DNA of 64,000 bases from Mycolicibacterium flavescens (GTDB lineage Bacteria > Actinomycetota > Actinomycetes > Mycobacteriales > Mycobacteriaceae). Below the pieces are notes generated by a model. The model was not told the origin of the DNA. It did not search any database and saw only the letters and a list, made by a program, of their open reading frames with translations. Made by a program: the position numbers and the translations under genes. Shown here one piece after another: positions 7,548 through 17,387 of this stretch. Numbering within the stretch: position 1 is the stretch's first letter; every line of letters begins with the position of its first letter. Location: contig LR134353.1 in NCBI GenBank assembly GCA_900637135.1, positions 3,906,001 through 3,970,000 on the forward strand, given 5' to 3'.

Positions 7548-10500
7548 TTAGGCCGCCTCCAGCAGGCCCGCGAGTTCGTCGACGCCGGGCAGGGTCTCGG
7601 GGGTGACGGTGACACCGCTGCGCACATAGTGAAACGCCGCCCGCACCGACTCGACCGGACATCCGTGCAGCGCGGCCCACGCCAACCGGTACACCGCGAG
7701 CTGAACCGCGTTGTGTTGTAGGGCTTCCGCGGTGCTCGGCGGCTCGCCCGTCTTCCAGTCCACCACGGTGGCTCCGCCGCCGTCGTCGACGAACACCGCG
7801 TCGATACGTCCCCGGACCACCCGGCCGCCGATCACCATGTCGAACGGCACCTCGACGTCGACCGGGGTGCGCGCCGCCCACGGCGACACCGCGAACGCCG
7901 CCTGCAACTCGGCGAGTTCCTCGGCCACGGCGGCGTCATGATCGACCGCACCCGGCAGGTCGTCGAGGTCGAACAACCGCTCGGCGTGATAGAAACGCTG
8001 CACCCAGTCGTGAAATGCCGTGCCCAGCACTGCATGTGGATCTGGACGCGTCGGCAGCCTACGGCGCAGCCGCTGCGCGACGGCTTCGGGGTTCTTGCCG
8101 AGCTCCACCATGGTGCTGACCGACACCTGTAGAGGAAGCGGCGGCGGCGACGGTTCGACGGCCCGGGTGCGTTCGGCGATGAGCGCGTCGACATCGGACT
8201 CCCACCCTTCTGCGGAGTCGAGGGGTTCGTCATCGTGGGCGTTCGCCATCGCCTCGGCCACAAGCGTCGCCCCGCGCGCCACGTCGGCGCGGCACACACC
8301 CGCAGGATCCGCGGGCCAGACGGCTTCGACCACCTTGTCCCGCAACGGGTTCGGTTCGCCATCGGGTGGGGCGGGTGCCCAGTGTTCGATCACACCGCAG
8401 GGCTCGCCCTCGTCGGCGGACTTGTCGATGATGTCTTTGAGCTCGCAGAGGAACTCCGACGGGCCGCGAGCCTTGCTCTCCGAGGCTCCCCAGTGGTGGC
8501 CCGACAGGAACAGGGTGTCCTCGGCGCGGGTGAGCGCCACGTAGAGCAAGCGGCGTTCCTCGTCGATGCGGCGCTGTTCGAGGCTTCTCTTGTGCTCGCC
8601 GATCACGTCGGACAATCGCTTGCGGTCGTTGACGTCGCTGGTGTCGAGCACCGGGACGCCGTGCTCGGAGAGCGTGGCCCGGTCGCCGCGCAGCAGCGGA
8701 GGGAGGTCGCCGGCGTCGGTCAGCCAGGTGCGGGCGGTGCCGGTCGAAGGAAAGACGCGGCCGCTGAGGTGCGGAACGGCGACCACCTGCCATTCGAGTC
8801 CCTTCGCCGCGTGGATGGTCATGATCTGCACCCGGTCGGCCGCGACAGACCCTGTGGCCGGGGCCAGGCCGTTCTCCACCTCTTCGGCGGCGTCGAGGTA
8901 GGCCAGCAGACTGGTGACATCGGCGCCGGGACGGTCGGCGAAGTCGGCCACCACATCGGCGAACGCGTCGAGATGTTCGGTGCCCGTCCAGCCCGCTGTG
9001 ACGGGGCGGCGCGCGCGTACCTCGGTGTCGATGCCGAGCGCGCGGCGCACCTCCGCGACGAGTTCGGGAAGCGGGTGCGACAGATGCGCCCGTAAAGCGG
9101 TCAGCTCGCGGCCCAGCGCGATGATCCGCGCGTACCCCGTCGGCGAATATGCCGCAGACGCACCGGGATCGGTGACCGCTTCGGCGAGGCATGCGGAATC
9201 GGCGTCGGGTGCCGCCTGCGCGGCGATGCGTTCGGCGGCCCCGGCGGTGGCGTCGGTTCTGTCGTCGAGTTGTACAGCGCGCCGCCACAGCGCGGTGATG
9301 TCGCCGCCGCTCAGCCGCCAGCGCGGCCCGGTGAGGACCCGCATGGTCGCACTGCCCGCGCTCGGGTCGGCCATCGTCCGCAACATCGCCACCACGTCGG
9401 CGACCTCCGGCACACCGAGAAGGCCGGCCAGCCCGACGACTTCGACCGGCACCCCGCGGGCGATGAGCGCTTCGGCCATCGGGGCGGCGTCGGCGTTTCG
9501 GCGCACCAGCACGGCCGTCGTCGGCGCCGACACCCCGTCTTCGCGCGACCGCCCGAAGATGTCGGCGATATGGCCGGCCAGCCACTCCCGTTCGGCTGCA
9601 ACGTCGTTCAGCAGGGCACACCGGATGGTGCCCAACGGGGCGTCCGGCCTGGGCAGCAGTGAGCGCACCGCCACCGAACGACGCCGCGCCTGCGCCGACA
9701 CCGCGTTGGCCAGATACAGCGCACGCGGCGGATTGCGCCAGCTCGTGCGCAGTTCCAGGGTGGGCGCCGGCGTGCCGTCCGAACGGGGGAAGTCGGTGGT
9801 GAAGCGCGGCAGATTGGTGGCCGACGCACCGCGCCACCCGTAGATCGACTGGATGGGATCGCCGACCGCGGTCAGCGCGAGGTCGTCGTCGGCTCCGCCG
9901 CCGAACAACGACGACAAGGCGACCCGCTGCGCATGCCCGGTGTCCTGGTATTCGTCGAGCAATACCACCCGATACCGCTGGCGCAGTTGCTCACCCACGT
10001 GCGGGAAGTTCTCGGCCAGCCTGGCCGCCGACGCCATCTGCATGCCGAAGTCCATCACCTTGTCGGCCCGCATCCGCTGGTGCAGGGCGTCGATCAGCGG
10101 GACCAGCTCGGTGCGCTCGGTTTGGGTGGCCAGCAGCCGCAGAAGCCACTGGCTGGGGCCCCGGTCGCGTTGGTACGGACCGGCGGGCAGCGTATGCACC
10201 AACCGCTCGAGCTCGACGTGTGTGTCGCGCAACTGGTCGGTGTCGACAAGGTGCTCGGCGAGCTGACCTGCGAGCCGCAGCACCATCGACGTCACCGCCG
10301 CCGGTGTCTTCTCGGTGTGCAGTTCGGGGTGCCCGCACACCACGCGGAAGGCCAATTGCCACAGTTCGGTTTCGCTCAGCAGCCGGGTCTCGGGCTCGAC
10401 CGGCAGCAGCAGGCCGTGCTCGCGCAGCAGGTTACCGGCGAAGGCGTGATACGTGCTTACGGTCGGTGGCTCGTCGGTGAAGGGAGTGCCGCCGAGAAGG

Positions 10501-10781
10501 CCGGCGCCCGCGAGCCGGGCCAGTCGGGTGCGGACCCGGCGCAGCAGCTGGCCGGCGGCCTTGCGGGTGAAGGTGAGGCCGAGAACCTCGCCGGGATGCG
10601 CGTACCCGTTGGCGACCAGCCACACCACCCGCGCGGCCATCGTCTCGGTCTTGCCCGCGCCGGCGCCGGCGATGACCACCAGAGGCCCGGGCGGGGCGGC
10701 GATCACGGCGGCCTGCTCCTCGGTCGGCGCGAAAAGGCCTAGGGCCGCGGCGAGTTCGTGTGGACTGTATCGCGCGGTCAT
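7548..10781 (-). CDS. adnB: AdnB subunit of the AdnAB helicase-nuclease
   Basis: 1077 residues. An N-terminal UvrD-like motor carries Walker A AGAGAGKT at about 38-45, TFTRKAAGQLL, LLDEYQD, VGDPIQSIYGWRGA, MTIHAAKGLEW and LLYVALTRAED. The C-terminal part is a RecB-family nuclease with GRIDAVF, VVDWKTG and AVYRLAW. AdnAB is the mycobacterial end-resection motor that processes double-strand breaks for homologous recombination. AdnB provides the main motor and AdnA the second motor-nuclease. The ATG at 10781 overlaps the AdnA stop by ATGA, so the two subunits are translationally coupled. Confidence 0.95.
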   Translation of the reverse strand: MTARYSPHELAAALGLFAPTEEQAAVIAAPPGPLVVIAGAGAGKTETMAARVVWLVANGYAHPGEVLGLTFTRKAAGQLLRRVRTRLARLAGAGLLGGTPFTDEPPTVSTYHAFAGNLLREHGLLLPVEPETRLLSETELWQLAFRVVCGHPELHTEKTPAAVTSMVLRLAGQLAEHLVDTDQLRDTHVELERLVHTLPAGPYQRDRGPSQWLLRLLATQTERTELVPLIDALHQRMRADKVMDFGMQMASAARLAENFPHVGEQLRQRYRVVLLDEYQDTGHAQRVALSSLFGGGADDDLALTAVGDPIQSIYGWRGASATNLPRFTTDFPRSDGTPAPTLELRTSWRNPPRALYLANAVSAQARRRSVAVRSLLPRPDAPLGTIRCALLNDVAAEREWLAGHIADIFGRSREDGVSAPTTAVLVRRNADAAPMAEALIARGVPVEVVGLAGLLGVPEVADVVAMLRTMADPSAGSATMRVLTGPRWRLSGGDITALWRRAVQLDDRTDATAGAAERIAAQAAPDADSACLAEAVTDPGASAAYSPTGYARIIALGRELTALRAHLSHPLPELVAEVRRALGIDTEVRARRPVTAGWTGTEHLDAFADVVADFADRPGADVTSLLAYLDAAEEVENGLAPATGSVAADRVQIMTIHAAKGLEWQVVAVPHLSGRVFPSTGTARTWLTDAGDLPPLLRGDRATLSEHGVPVLDTSDVNDRKRLSDVIGEHKRSLEQRRIDEERRLLYVALTRAEDTLFLSGHHWGASESKARGPSEFLCELKDIIDKSADEGEPCGVIEHWAPAPPDGEPNPLRDKVVEAVWPADPAGVCRADVARGATLVAEAMANAHDDEPLDSAEGWESDVDALIAERTRAVEPSPPPLPLQVSVSTMVELGKNPEAVAQRLRRRLPTRPDPHAVLGTAFHDWVQRFYHAERLFDLDDLPGAVDHDAAVAEELAELQAAFAVSPWAARTPVDVEVPFDMVIGGRVVRGRIDAVFVDDGGGATVVDWKTGEPPSTAEALQHNAVQLAVYRLAWAALHGCPVESVRAAFHYVRSGVTVTPETLPGVDELAGLLEAA

Positions 10782-13700
10782 GGCTGTCCTCCGGTCCCGG
10801 CCTGGGCGGGACACATCGTACGCACGGGACAATGGCTGCATCCGTCGTTGATCCGCGCGACGAACTCCGGGCCCTGGGTGGCCGCCGCTACCGCGCGCAC
10901 CGTGTCGCGCCACTCGGTGCACTTCTCCGGGGTCAGCGCGTCCTGAGTGCGCTCGGTAGGCCCCGATGCGCAGGTTTTGCCGAGATAGACCAAGCGGCCA
11001 CCACCCGGAGAGTCCCCTTGTCCCAGCAGACCTTCCGCGATGGCCAGCTGATACATCGCCAACTGGGCGTGGTTCTGCGCGTCATCCTTGGTCACCGGGC
11101 TCTTGCCGGTCTTGAGGTCGACCACGACGAGCCGGCCCTCGCTGTCGCGTTCGAGGCGGTCGACACGTCCGCGCACACGCACGTCGGGCCCACCGTCGCC
11201 ACCCTCGATCACGACACCGTCGACACCGACCTCGCTGCCGACCTCGGTGAGCTGGCCGCGGGTCTGCGCGCGCCACTGCTCAAACGTCGCCAACATCGCA
11301 CGGTGCCTGTCGAGTTCGTTATCGGCGTACCACCGCGACTCGAACGGCAGCTTGGGCCAGATCTTTTCGAGCTCGTTGACCATCTGGCTCTCGGTGCGCC
11401 CCGGATCGGCGACGAGGGCGTGCATCAACGAGCCGACCGCCGAGCGCACATCGCGACCGTCGGCGCCGCCGTGCCGCTCCAGCAGCCAGCGCAATGGGCA
11501 GTCGGTGAGCATCTGCAGCGTCGACGGCGACAATGTCACGGTGTGGCCGTCACCGCTCCACAATGGCTCCTCGCTGGACAGCGGAGTCATCGACTGCCAC
11601 TGCGCCGGGTCGGCACCGGGCACGCCGGCGGCCGCCAGCCGCGCCAGCAGTGTTGCCGCGCAAGCCCTTGCGGTGTCGTCGACCGCATCGTCGGACGCGC
11701 ACACCACGGCGCGCAGTCGGCCGACCAACGCTGCGGGGGCCAGTACGCGCGGTGTGCTGACCGGCTCGGTGAGCTCACAATCGCGGTCGTCCGATAATGC
11801 GGCCAACTCGTAGCAGAACGCCGACGGGAGCAGCGACTCGTCACCGCTATCGCTGTCGACTGCCGTCACCAGAAGACGGCTGCGGGCACGACCCATCGCG
11901 GCGATGAGCAACCGGCGTTCCTCCGCCAACAGCGGCGCCCGGGTCGACACCCTTGCAGCGTCCTGGGTGACGCCGTCGAGCAGGTCGACGAGCTGCTGGG
12001 TGGCCAACACCCCGCCACGCGGAACGGTGTTGGGCCACAGGCCTTCCTGCACACCGGCGATGACGACGAACTCCCAGTCGCGGCCCATCGCGGCGTGGGC
12101 GCTGAGCACGGCGACCGCTTCGGCATCCACGCGCTCGTCGCGGGCGGACGACCCGAGACCGGCGACATGGTCGAGCAACCCGCGCAGCGTCGCGCCCGCG
12201 GTGCGGTTCACGTACTGCTCGGCGACGTCGAAGAGCGCGGTGACGGCGTCGAGGTCCCGGTCGGCCTGCGCGCCGGACACACCGCCGCGTTCGCTCGCGG
12301 CCAGCCAGCGTCGTTGCAGCGCGCAGCGCTGCCAGGCCTGCCACAGCGTGTAGCGCGGATCGGCGCCCGACTCGGCACTGCGCCGGGCCGCCACCAGCAC
12401 CTTGCGCACGCGATCCAAGGACCGGCCCAGGTTCTCGGGCAATCCGTCGACCCCGTGCTCCACCGCCTCGACCAGCAGATCGCCGAAGTCTCGTGGCGGT
12501 TGCGAGCCGTCGATGCGTCGCAGCGCGCGCCGGAGTTGGCGCAGCGACACCGGATCGACGCGGCCGATCGGTCCCGTGACGAGCGACACCGCCTGCTCGG
12601 CGTCGAGTCCCTGCGACGTTGCCGCCAGCACGGTGAGCAGCGCCTGCACGGCGGGTTGGTCGCCGAGCGGTGTCGCGGGCGACGACGTGTCCACCGGGAC
12701 TCCGGCCGCGGCCAGTGTGCGGGCCAACGCCGCACCGAGGCGGGGCATCGAACGTACGACGACGGCCATCTGGGACCACGGGACGCCGTCGACGAGGTGC
12801 GCCCGTCGCAGCGCGTCGGTGATCATCGCCGACTCCGCGTGCGGAGAGGCGGCGATGCGCACGGCCAGCGCGCCTGTTGGGCCGGGCGCCCCGGTCAGCA
12901 CGCGCCCCTCGTCGGCACCGGGCAGTCGTCGTGCGACGTCGGTGATGGCCTCGGCGATCGCGGGTGCGCAGCGGTGCGACCCGGTCAGCACGATCGCCGG
13001 CTCGTCACCGCGCAGCAGCGCCGGGTCGGCGCCGCGATAGCCGAAGATCGCCTGATTGGGATCACCTGCGAACACGGCGGTTTCGGCGCCCCGAGCCAGC
13101 ACCCGGACCAAAAGCGCCGCCTGCGGATCGAGCTGCTGCGCATCGTCGACCAGAAGGATCTTGACGCGGCCACGTTCAGCGGCCAGCAGCTCGCCGTCGG
13201 TGCCCAACGCCTCCAGCGCCGCCCCGACCAGTTCGGCCGCTCCCAGTGCGGGGATGGTGGCCTGCGGTGCCGCCATGCCGACGGCCGAACGCAACAGCAT
13301 GATCTGCTCGTAGGCCTGGGCGAACTGGCCGGCCGCCAGCCACTCCGCCCTGCCCGAGCGCCGCCCGATGCGCTGCAGTTCGACGGGATCGACCCCGCGT
13401 TCGGCGCAGCGGGCCAACAGGTCTCGCAGCTCGTTGGCGAAGCCGACCGTGCTCAACGCCGGGCGTAGATGGTGCGGCCATGCCGTCGCCGCGCGGTCGC
13501 CGTCCTCGATGTCGCCGGCGAGCAACTCCCGGATGATCCCGTCCTGTTCGGCGCTGGTGATCAGCCGCGGCGGCGGATCGCCGTTGCGCTGAGCGGCCAG
13601 CCGCAGCACCGCGAACGCATACGAGTGCACGGTGCGCACCAGCGGTTCGCGCACGACTGTGCGGGTGCCGGCCTGTAACAGCGTCGAGGTGATGCGCGCC

Positions 13701-13900
13701 CGCGCCTGCGCGCCGAGGCGCGCCGAACCGGTCAGCAGCAGAACCGATTCCGGATCGACGCCGGCGGCGATGTGCGCGACCGCCGTCTGGATCAGCAGCG
13801 AGCTCTTACCGGTGCCGGGCCCGCCGACCACACGGAAAACGCCGCGCGTGCCGGGATCGGTGAGCGCGTTCGGCGTGAGGTCGGTGTGCGGTGCGGACAT
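10778..13900 (-). CDS. adnA: AdnA subunit of the AdnAB helicase-nuclease
   Basis: 1040 residues. The motor is divergent, with Walker A GGPGTGKSS near residues 27-35, LLVDDAQQLDP as Walker B, AGDPNQAIFGYRGADP, SAHAAMGRDWEFVVIAG and LLIAAMGRAR. The C-terminal nuclease shows DRLERD, VVVDLKTGKSP and AMYQLAI. Cysteines in LTDCPLRW and in the final GCSHCPVRTMC form the expected 4Fe-4S staple. The AMGR in place of ITRA-type motif VI and the DDAQQ Walker B support the known picture of AdnA as the minor motor. Start ATG 13900 begins MSAPHTDLTPN. It is the first gene of an adnA-adnB operon and is divergent from the hydrolase. Confidence 0.95.
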   Translation of the reverse strand: MSAPHTDLTPNALTDPGTRGVFRVVGGPGTGKSSLLIQTAVAHIAAGVDPESVLLLTGSARLGAQARARITSTLLQAGTRTVVREPLVRTVHSYAFAVLRLAAQRNGDPPPRLITSAEQDGIIRELLAGDIEDGDRAATAWPHHLRPALSTVGFANELRDLLARCAERGVDPVELQRIGRRSGRAEWLAAGQFAQAYEQIMLLRSAVGMAAPQATIPALGAAELVGAALEALGTDGELLAAERGRVKILLVDDAQQLDPQAALLVRVLARGAETAVFAGDPNQAIFGYRGADPALLRGDEPAIVLTGSHRCAPAIAEAITDVARRLPGADEGRVLTGAPGPTGALAVRIAASPHAESAMITDALRRAHLVDGVPWSQMAVVVRSMPRLGAALARTLAAAGVPVDTSSPATPLGDQPAVQALLTVLAATSQGLDAEQAVSLVTGPIGRVDPVSLRQLRRALRRIDGSQPPRDFGDLLVEAVEHGVDGLPENLGRSLDRVRKVLVAARRSAESGADPRYTLWQAWQRCALQRRWLAASERGGVSGAQADRDLDAVTALFDVAEQYVNRTAGATLRGLLDHVAGLGSSARDERVDAEAVAVLSAHAAMGRDWEFVVIAGVQEGLWPNTVPRGGVLATQQLVDLLDGVTQDAARVSTRAPLLAEERRLLIAAMGRARSRLLVTAVDSDSGDESLLPSAFCYELAALSDDRDCELTEPVSTPRVLAPAALVGRLRAVVCASDDAVDDTARACAATLLARLAAAGVPGADPAQWQSMTPLSSEEPLWSGDGHTVTLSPSTLQMLTDCPLRWLLERHGGADGRDVRSAVGSLMHALVADPGRTESQMVNELEKIWPKLPFESRWYADNELDRHRAMLATFEQWRAQTRGQLTEVGSEVGVDGVVIEGGDGGPDVRVRGRVDRLERDSEGRLVVVDLKTGKSPVTKDDAQNHAQLAMYQLAIAEGLLGQGDSPGGGRLVYLGKTCASGPTERTQDALTPEKCTEWRDTVRAVAAATQGPEFVARINDGCSHCPVRTMCPAQAGTGGQP

Positions 13901-13964
13901 GTGGGCATGACACCACGGGGGTCCGACAAGTGGCCGTCACCCGAGGCTGGCAGCATCGATAGCC

Positions 13965-14738
13965 GTGACCGAACTCCTGCACGTTCACCGCTACGGGCCT
14001 GCCGGGCCCGCACAAGTGTTGGCGATCCACGGCCTGACCGGGCACGGGCAGCGATGGCAGACGCTGGCCACCCGCCACCTGCACGAGTACGCGGTCGTCG
14101 CACCAGACCTCATCGGGCACGGCCGCGCATCCTGGGCGGCGCCGTGGTCGATCGACTCGAACGTCGCGGCGCTGGCCGCGCTGCTCGAGGGTCCCGCGGT
14201 GGTGGTCGGCCACTCCTTCGGTGGAGCGGTTGCGCTGAATCTGGCTGCCGCCCGGCCAGACCTGGTGTCGCGGATGATCCTGCTGGACCCGGCCGTCGGC
14301 CTGGACGGCGACTGGATGCGCCGAATCGCCGACGACATGTTCGCCTCCCCCGACTACACCGACCGCGCCGAGGCGCGCGCCGAAAAGGCGAACGGCTCAT
14401 GGGGTGAGGTCGAGTCGGCCGAGCTGGATCGCGAGCTCGACGAGCATCTGATCGATCTGCCGTCCGGACGGGTCGGCTGGCGGATCAACATCCCGGCGAT
14501 GATGTCGTACTGGAGCGAGCTCGCTCGCCCGGTCACGTTGCCTCCCAAGGGTATTCCCACGACACTCGTGCGGGCAGCGCGCACTGAACCACCGTATGCG
14601 ACCGACGACATCGTCACGGCTCTGGTGCAGCGCCTCGGCGCGGACTTCACGTTGCTGGAGTGGGACTGCGACCACATGGTTGCGCAGGCCAGGCCCGCGG
14701 AGACGGCGGCGTTGATCCGCGAGCAGCTCGGCTCCTAG
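13965..14738 (+). CDS. lipV: Alpha/beta hydrolase (LipV-like)
   Basis: 257 residues with a complete alpha/beta hydrolase core. The oxyanion region is HGLTGHGQRW, the strand 4 motif PDLIGHGRAS, the nucleophile elbow GHSFGG (Ser near residue 87), the acid in AVGLD or the later strand, and the histidine in WDCDHMVAQ. The family includes esterases, lipases and haloperoxidase-like enzymes. The assignment to LipV rests on position (between adnA and the alkyltransferase-like gene) and general similarity. GTG start at 13965. The stop is two bases before the next ATG, so the two genes are probably co-transcribed. Confidence 0.85.
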   Translation: MTELLHVHRYGPAGPAQVLAIHGLTGHGQRWQTLATRHLHEYAVVAPDLIGHGRASWAAPWSIDSNVAALAALLEGPAVVVGHSFGGAVALNLAAARPDLVSRMILLDPAVGLDGDWMRRIADDMFASPDYTDRAEARAEKANGSWGEVESAELDRELDEHLIDLPSGRVGWRINIPAMMSYWSELARPVTLPPKGIPTTLVRAARTEPPYATDDIVTALVQRLGADFTLLEWDCDHMVAQARPAETAALIREQLGS

Positions 14739-14740
14739 GG

Positions 14741-15037
14741 ATGGCGCCGGTCACCGACGAGCAGGTGGAGGCCGTGCGCGCGCTTGTCGCCGCGATCCCG
14801 CCGGGCCGAGTGTCGACCTACGGCGACATCGCCGATGCCGCCGGGCTTTCCAGCCCGCGCATCGTCGGCTGGATCATGCGCACCGACTCGTCGGACCTGC
14901 CGTGGCATCGGGTGATTCGCGCGTCCGGTCGCCCCGCGCCGCACCTGAGCACTCGACAGCTCGAACGACTGCGCGCCGAGGGTGTGCTTGCCGACGACGG
15001 CCGGGTGAACCTGCGCGCCGTGCGCCACGAATTCTGA
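14741..15037 (+). CDS. Alkyltransferase-like protein (ATL), MGMT family without acceptor cysteine
   Basis: 98 residues covering only the DNA-binding domain of O6-alkylguanine-DNA alkyltransferase. Features are IPPGRVSTYGDIA (helix-turn-helix), AAGLSSPRIVGWIMR and LPWHRVIRASGR. The catalytic PCHR of active alkyltransferases is PWHR here, so alkyl transfer to the protein is not expected. ATL proteins instead bind O6-alkylguanine lesions and flag them for nucleotide excision repair. Length and the Cys-to-Trp change fit ATL well and match Rv3204. The ATG at 14741 is two bases after the hydrolase stop. Confidence 0.9.
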   Translation: MAPVTDEQVEAVRALVAAIPPGRVSTYGDIADAAGLSSPRIVGWIMRTDSSDLPWHRVIRASGRPAPHLSTRQLERLRAEGVLADDGRVNLRAVRHEF

Positions 15038-15113
15038 AGGTGTCGAGTGTGGGGTCGACGCACGCTCCGAGCGCCGCGCGCGTGCGGGTAACCCACGTTC
15101 GGCGGGGCGACGC

Positions 15114-15971
15114 TTAGAGCACCAGGCGGACCAGAGCCGCCGTCCGCGCGAGACCGGGGAACGCGGCGGCCGTCGACCGCGGATGAAGGGCGTGCACGGC
15201 GATGCGGAACATCAACGCGCGCAACAACATCTGCGACCACTCGGGAAGCGGACTCCAGCGTTCGATCAGCCCGTCGTCGGCCTCGCCCCAGGACAGCGCG
15301 TCCACCACGACGACACCGGCGGCCCACGACGCCGGCCGCCAGTACGGGATGATGTCGGTGATCCCGGGTGCGGCGGTGCCCGCGAAAAGAACTGTGCCGT
15401 AGAGGTCGCCGTGGACCAGCTGGCTGGGGCTCTTCGTCGGCTTACGCAGGGTGGCAAGCTGATTGAGCAGCTCGATCGAGCGTTGCCCGTCGGCCGACCC
15501 CGGCGACACCTTGGCACCCGGCGGCAACGAATGCAGCGGTCGTTCCTCCCAGGCGGCGCGGTCGGCCGCGATGAACACGTCCACGTCAGCCCACGGCGCG
15601 ACCGGCGGCTGTGTCAGAAACCTCGGGCGTTCGAGTTTGGCCGTCGCCTCATGGAGTCGCACCGCGGCCGAGACCACCTCGTCGTGGCGGGGTTCCGGCG
15701 TCCCGGCGACAAAGGTGTCCGCGCGCCACCCGGCCACCACATACCGCCCGTCCGTCGAACGCACCGGACGCGCCAGGCGCACCCCGTCGACGAACAACGT
15801 CTCGCGGACCTTGGCCGACCATGCGGCGCGGGCGTGGTCGGCGACCATCGACACCACCACTTCGCCACAGCGCCAGCCGCCCTCCCAGCCCGGCCCGAGT
15901 GCAACGGGCTCAACACCGGTCAGGCCGAACGCGGCCAGCACATGATCCGGTGGCCGTTCGACAGTCACCAC
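15114..15971 (-). CDS. Aminoglycoside-phosphotransferase-fold protein (TIGR02569/Rv3205c family)
   Basis: 285 residues. The C-terminal half contains QLVHGDLYGTVLF, the HGD catalytic-loop motif of the APH/choline-kinase fold, and DIIPYWRP at the place of the DFG/D-x-D metal motif. The usual asparagine five residues after HGD is replaced (HGDLYGTV), so catalysis is doubtful. The N-terminal region has GWRCGEVVVSM and AAWSAKVRE-like strands. The family is actinobacterial and uncharacterised. GTG at 15971 is taken as the start; the adjacent GTG at 15968 is equally possible. The stop lies 33 bases before the moeZ-side region on the same strand as moeZ. Confidence 0.75.
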   Translation of the reverse strand: MVTVERPPDHVLAAFGLTGVEPVALGPGWEGGWRCGEVVVSMVADHARAAWSAKVRETLFVDGVRLARPVRSTDGRYVVAGWRADTFVAGTPEPRHDEVVSAAVRLHEATAKLERPRFLTQPPVAPWADVDVFIAADRAAWEERPLHSLPPGAKVSPGSADGQRSIELLNQLATLRKPTKSPSQLVHGDLYGTVLFAGTAAPGITDIIPYWRPASWAAGVVVVDALSWGEADDGLIERWSPLPEWSQMLLRALMFRIAVHALHPRSTAAAFPGLARTAALVRLVL

Positions 15972-16004
15972 CTCAGCGTAAGCGGAGTTTCGGCAAACCA
16001 GCCG

Positions 16005-17198
16005 TTAGTACATCACCATGTCGGGTTCGAGTTGTTTACCCCACGCGACGATCCCGCCTTGCACATGCATCGCGTCGGAGAACCCGGCGTTCTTCGCGAT
16101 CGCCAACACCTCGGCAGAGCGCACACCGGTCTTGCAGTAGAACACCGGCGTCCGGTCGGTGGGTAACTTGGCCAGCGCCTCGCCGGATTCGAAGGCGCCC
16201 TTGGGGATCAGCTCGGCGCCCTGAATGCGGTTGATGTCCCACTCGACCTGTTCGCGCACGTCGATCAGCGCCAACGGCTTGCCCGAATCGAGCAGCTCCT
16301 TGAGTTCGCGAGGGGTGATGGTCGCGTCGGCGGCGGCCTCGGCGGCGGCGTCGGACACCACGCCGCAGAACTCCTCGTAGTCGATCAGCTCGGCGATCTT
16401 CGGGGTCGACGGGTCCTTGCGGATCTTGATCGTGCGGTAGGTCATGTCGAGTGCGTCGTAGACCATCAGGCGGCCCAGCAGCGTTTCGCCGATGCCGGTG
16501 ATCAGCTTGATGGCCTCGGTGCCCATCACCGATGCCACCGAGGCGCACAGGATGCCGAGCACCCCGCCCTCCGCGCACGAGGGCACCATTCCCGGCGGCG
16601 GCGGCTCGGGGTACAGGTCGCGGTAGTTCAGTCCTCGTTCATTGCCGCCCTCGTCGGCCGGGGCGTCCTCCCAGAACACGGAGATCTGGCCCTCGAACCG
16701 GTAGATCGACCCCCACACGTAGGGCTTGTGGGCCAGCACGGCGGCGTCGTTGACCAGGTAGCGCGTCGCGAAGTTGTCGGTGCCGTCCAGGATCAGGTCG
16801 TACTGCTCGAACAGCTCGACGGCGTTCTCGGGTTCGAGCCGGAACTGGTGCAGCCGCACGTCGACCAGCGGGTTGATGTCGAGAATCGAGTCACGCGCGC
16901 TTTCGGCCTTCGACCGGCCGATGTCGGACTGGCCGTGGATGATCTGGCGCTGCAGGTTGGACTCGTCGACCACGTCGAACTCGACGATCCCGATCGTGCC
17001 GACGCCCGCGGCGGCCAGGTACAGCAGCGTCGGCGAACCCAGCCCGCCGGCGCCGATGACCAGTACGCGCGCGTTCTTCAGCCGCTTCTGCCCGTCCAGG
17101 CCCAGGTCGGGAATGATGAGGTGACGGCTGTAGCGCGCCACTTCCTCGCGGGTGAGTTCGGCCGCCGGTTCTACCAGCGGCGGCAACGGTGTCGACAC
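16005..17198 (-). CDS. moeZ: MoeZ: sulfur-carrier adenylyltransferase/sulfurtransferase
   Basis: 397 residues with a two-domain layout. The N-terminal ThiF/MoeB E1-like adenylyltransferase has RYSRHLIIPDLG, the nucleotide loop GAGGLGSP, DVVDESNLQRQ and DNFATRYLVND. The C-terminal rhodanese domain has the catalytic loop CKTGVRS. MoeZ activates sulfur-carrier proteins (for example CysO, MoaD2) and passes sulfur to them for cysteine, molybdopterin and thioamide synthesis. The MoeB zinc cysteines are missing (CAEGG keeps only one), as in the mycobacterial protein. GTG at 17198 has GGAGAAACACG just upstream. Confidence 0.93.
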   Translation of the reverse strand: MSTPLPPLVEPAAELTREEVARYSRHLIIPDLGLDGQKRLKNARVLVIGAGGLGSPTLLYLAAAGVGTIGIVEFDVVDESNLQRQIIHGQSDIGRSKAESARDSILDINPLVDVRLHQFRLEPENAVELFEQYDLILDGTDNFATRYLVNDAAVLAHKPYVWGSIYRFEGQISVFWEDAPADEGGNERGLNYRDLYPEPPPPGMVPSCAEGGVLGILCASVASVMGTEAIKLITGIGETLLGRLMVYDALDMTYRTIKIRKDPSTPKIAELIDYEEFCGVVSDAAAEAAADATITPRELKELLDSGKPLALIDVREQVEWDINRIQGAELIPKGAFESGEALAKLPTDRTPVFYCKTGVRSAEVLAIAKNAGFSDAMHVQGGIVAWGKQLEPDMVMY

Positions 17199-17387
17199 CG
17201 TGTTTCTCCTTGATCCACCTATTCAACGTCTATGACCATCACAGCAGTTACGACATTCAACAGCAACGAGCGGCGATCGCTTCCCCCAGGACCGTGGCCG
17301 CTCACCGTGGGCGAGCGACCGCTGTTGTACGCCCAGGCACGGCGTGTCGCTGCACAGACACGGTCACTCGCGGCAGGGGGAAGGAAC

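Noticed and set aside
12095..13468. Long plus-strand frames opposite adnA and adnB (also 9933-10742 and 8235-9095)
   Set aside because: They are mirror frames of the helicase-nuclease genes; translations are Arg/Gly/His-rich with no domain.
17199..17387. A SigH promoter in front of moeZ
   Set aside because: moeZ is recalled as stress-linked in M. tuberculosis, but no GGAAC-N18-GTT pair could be found on the minus strand in this gap.
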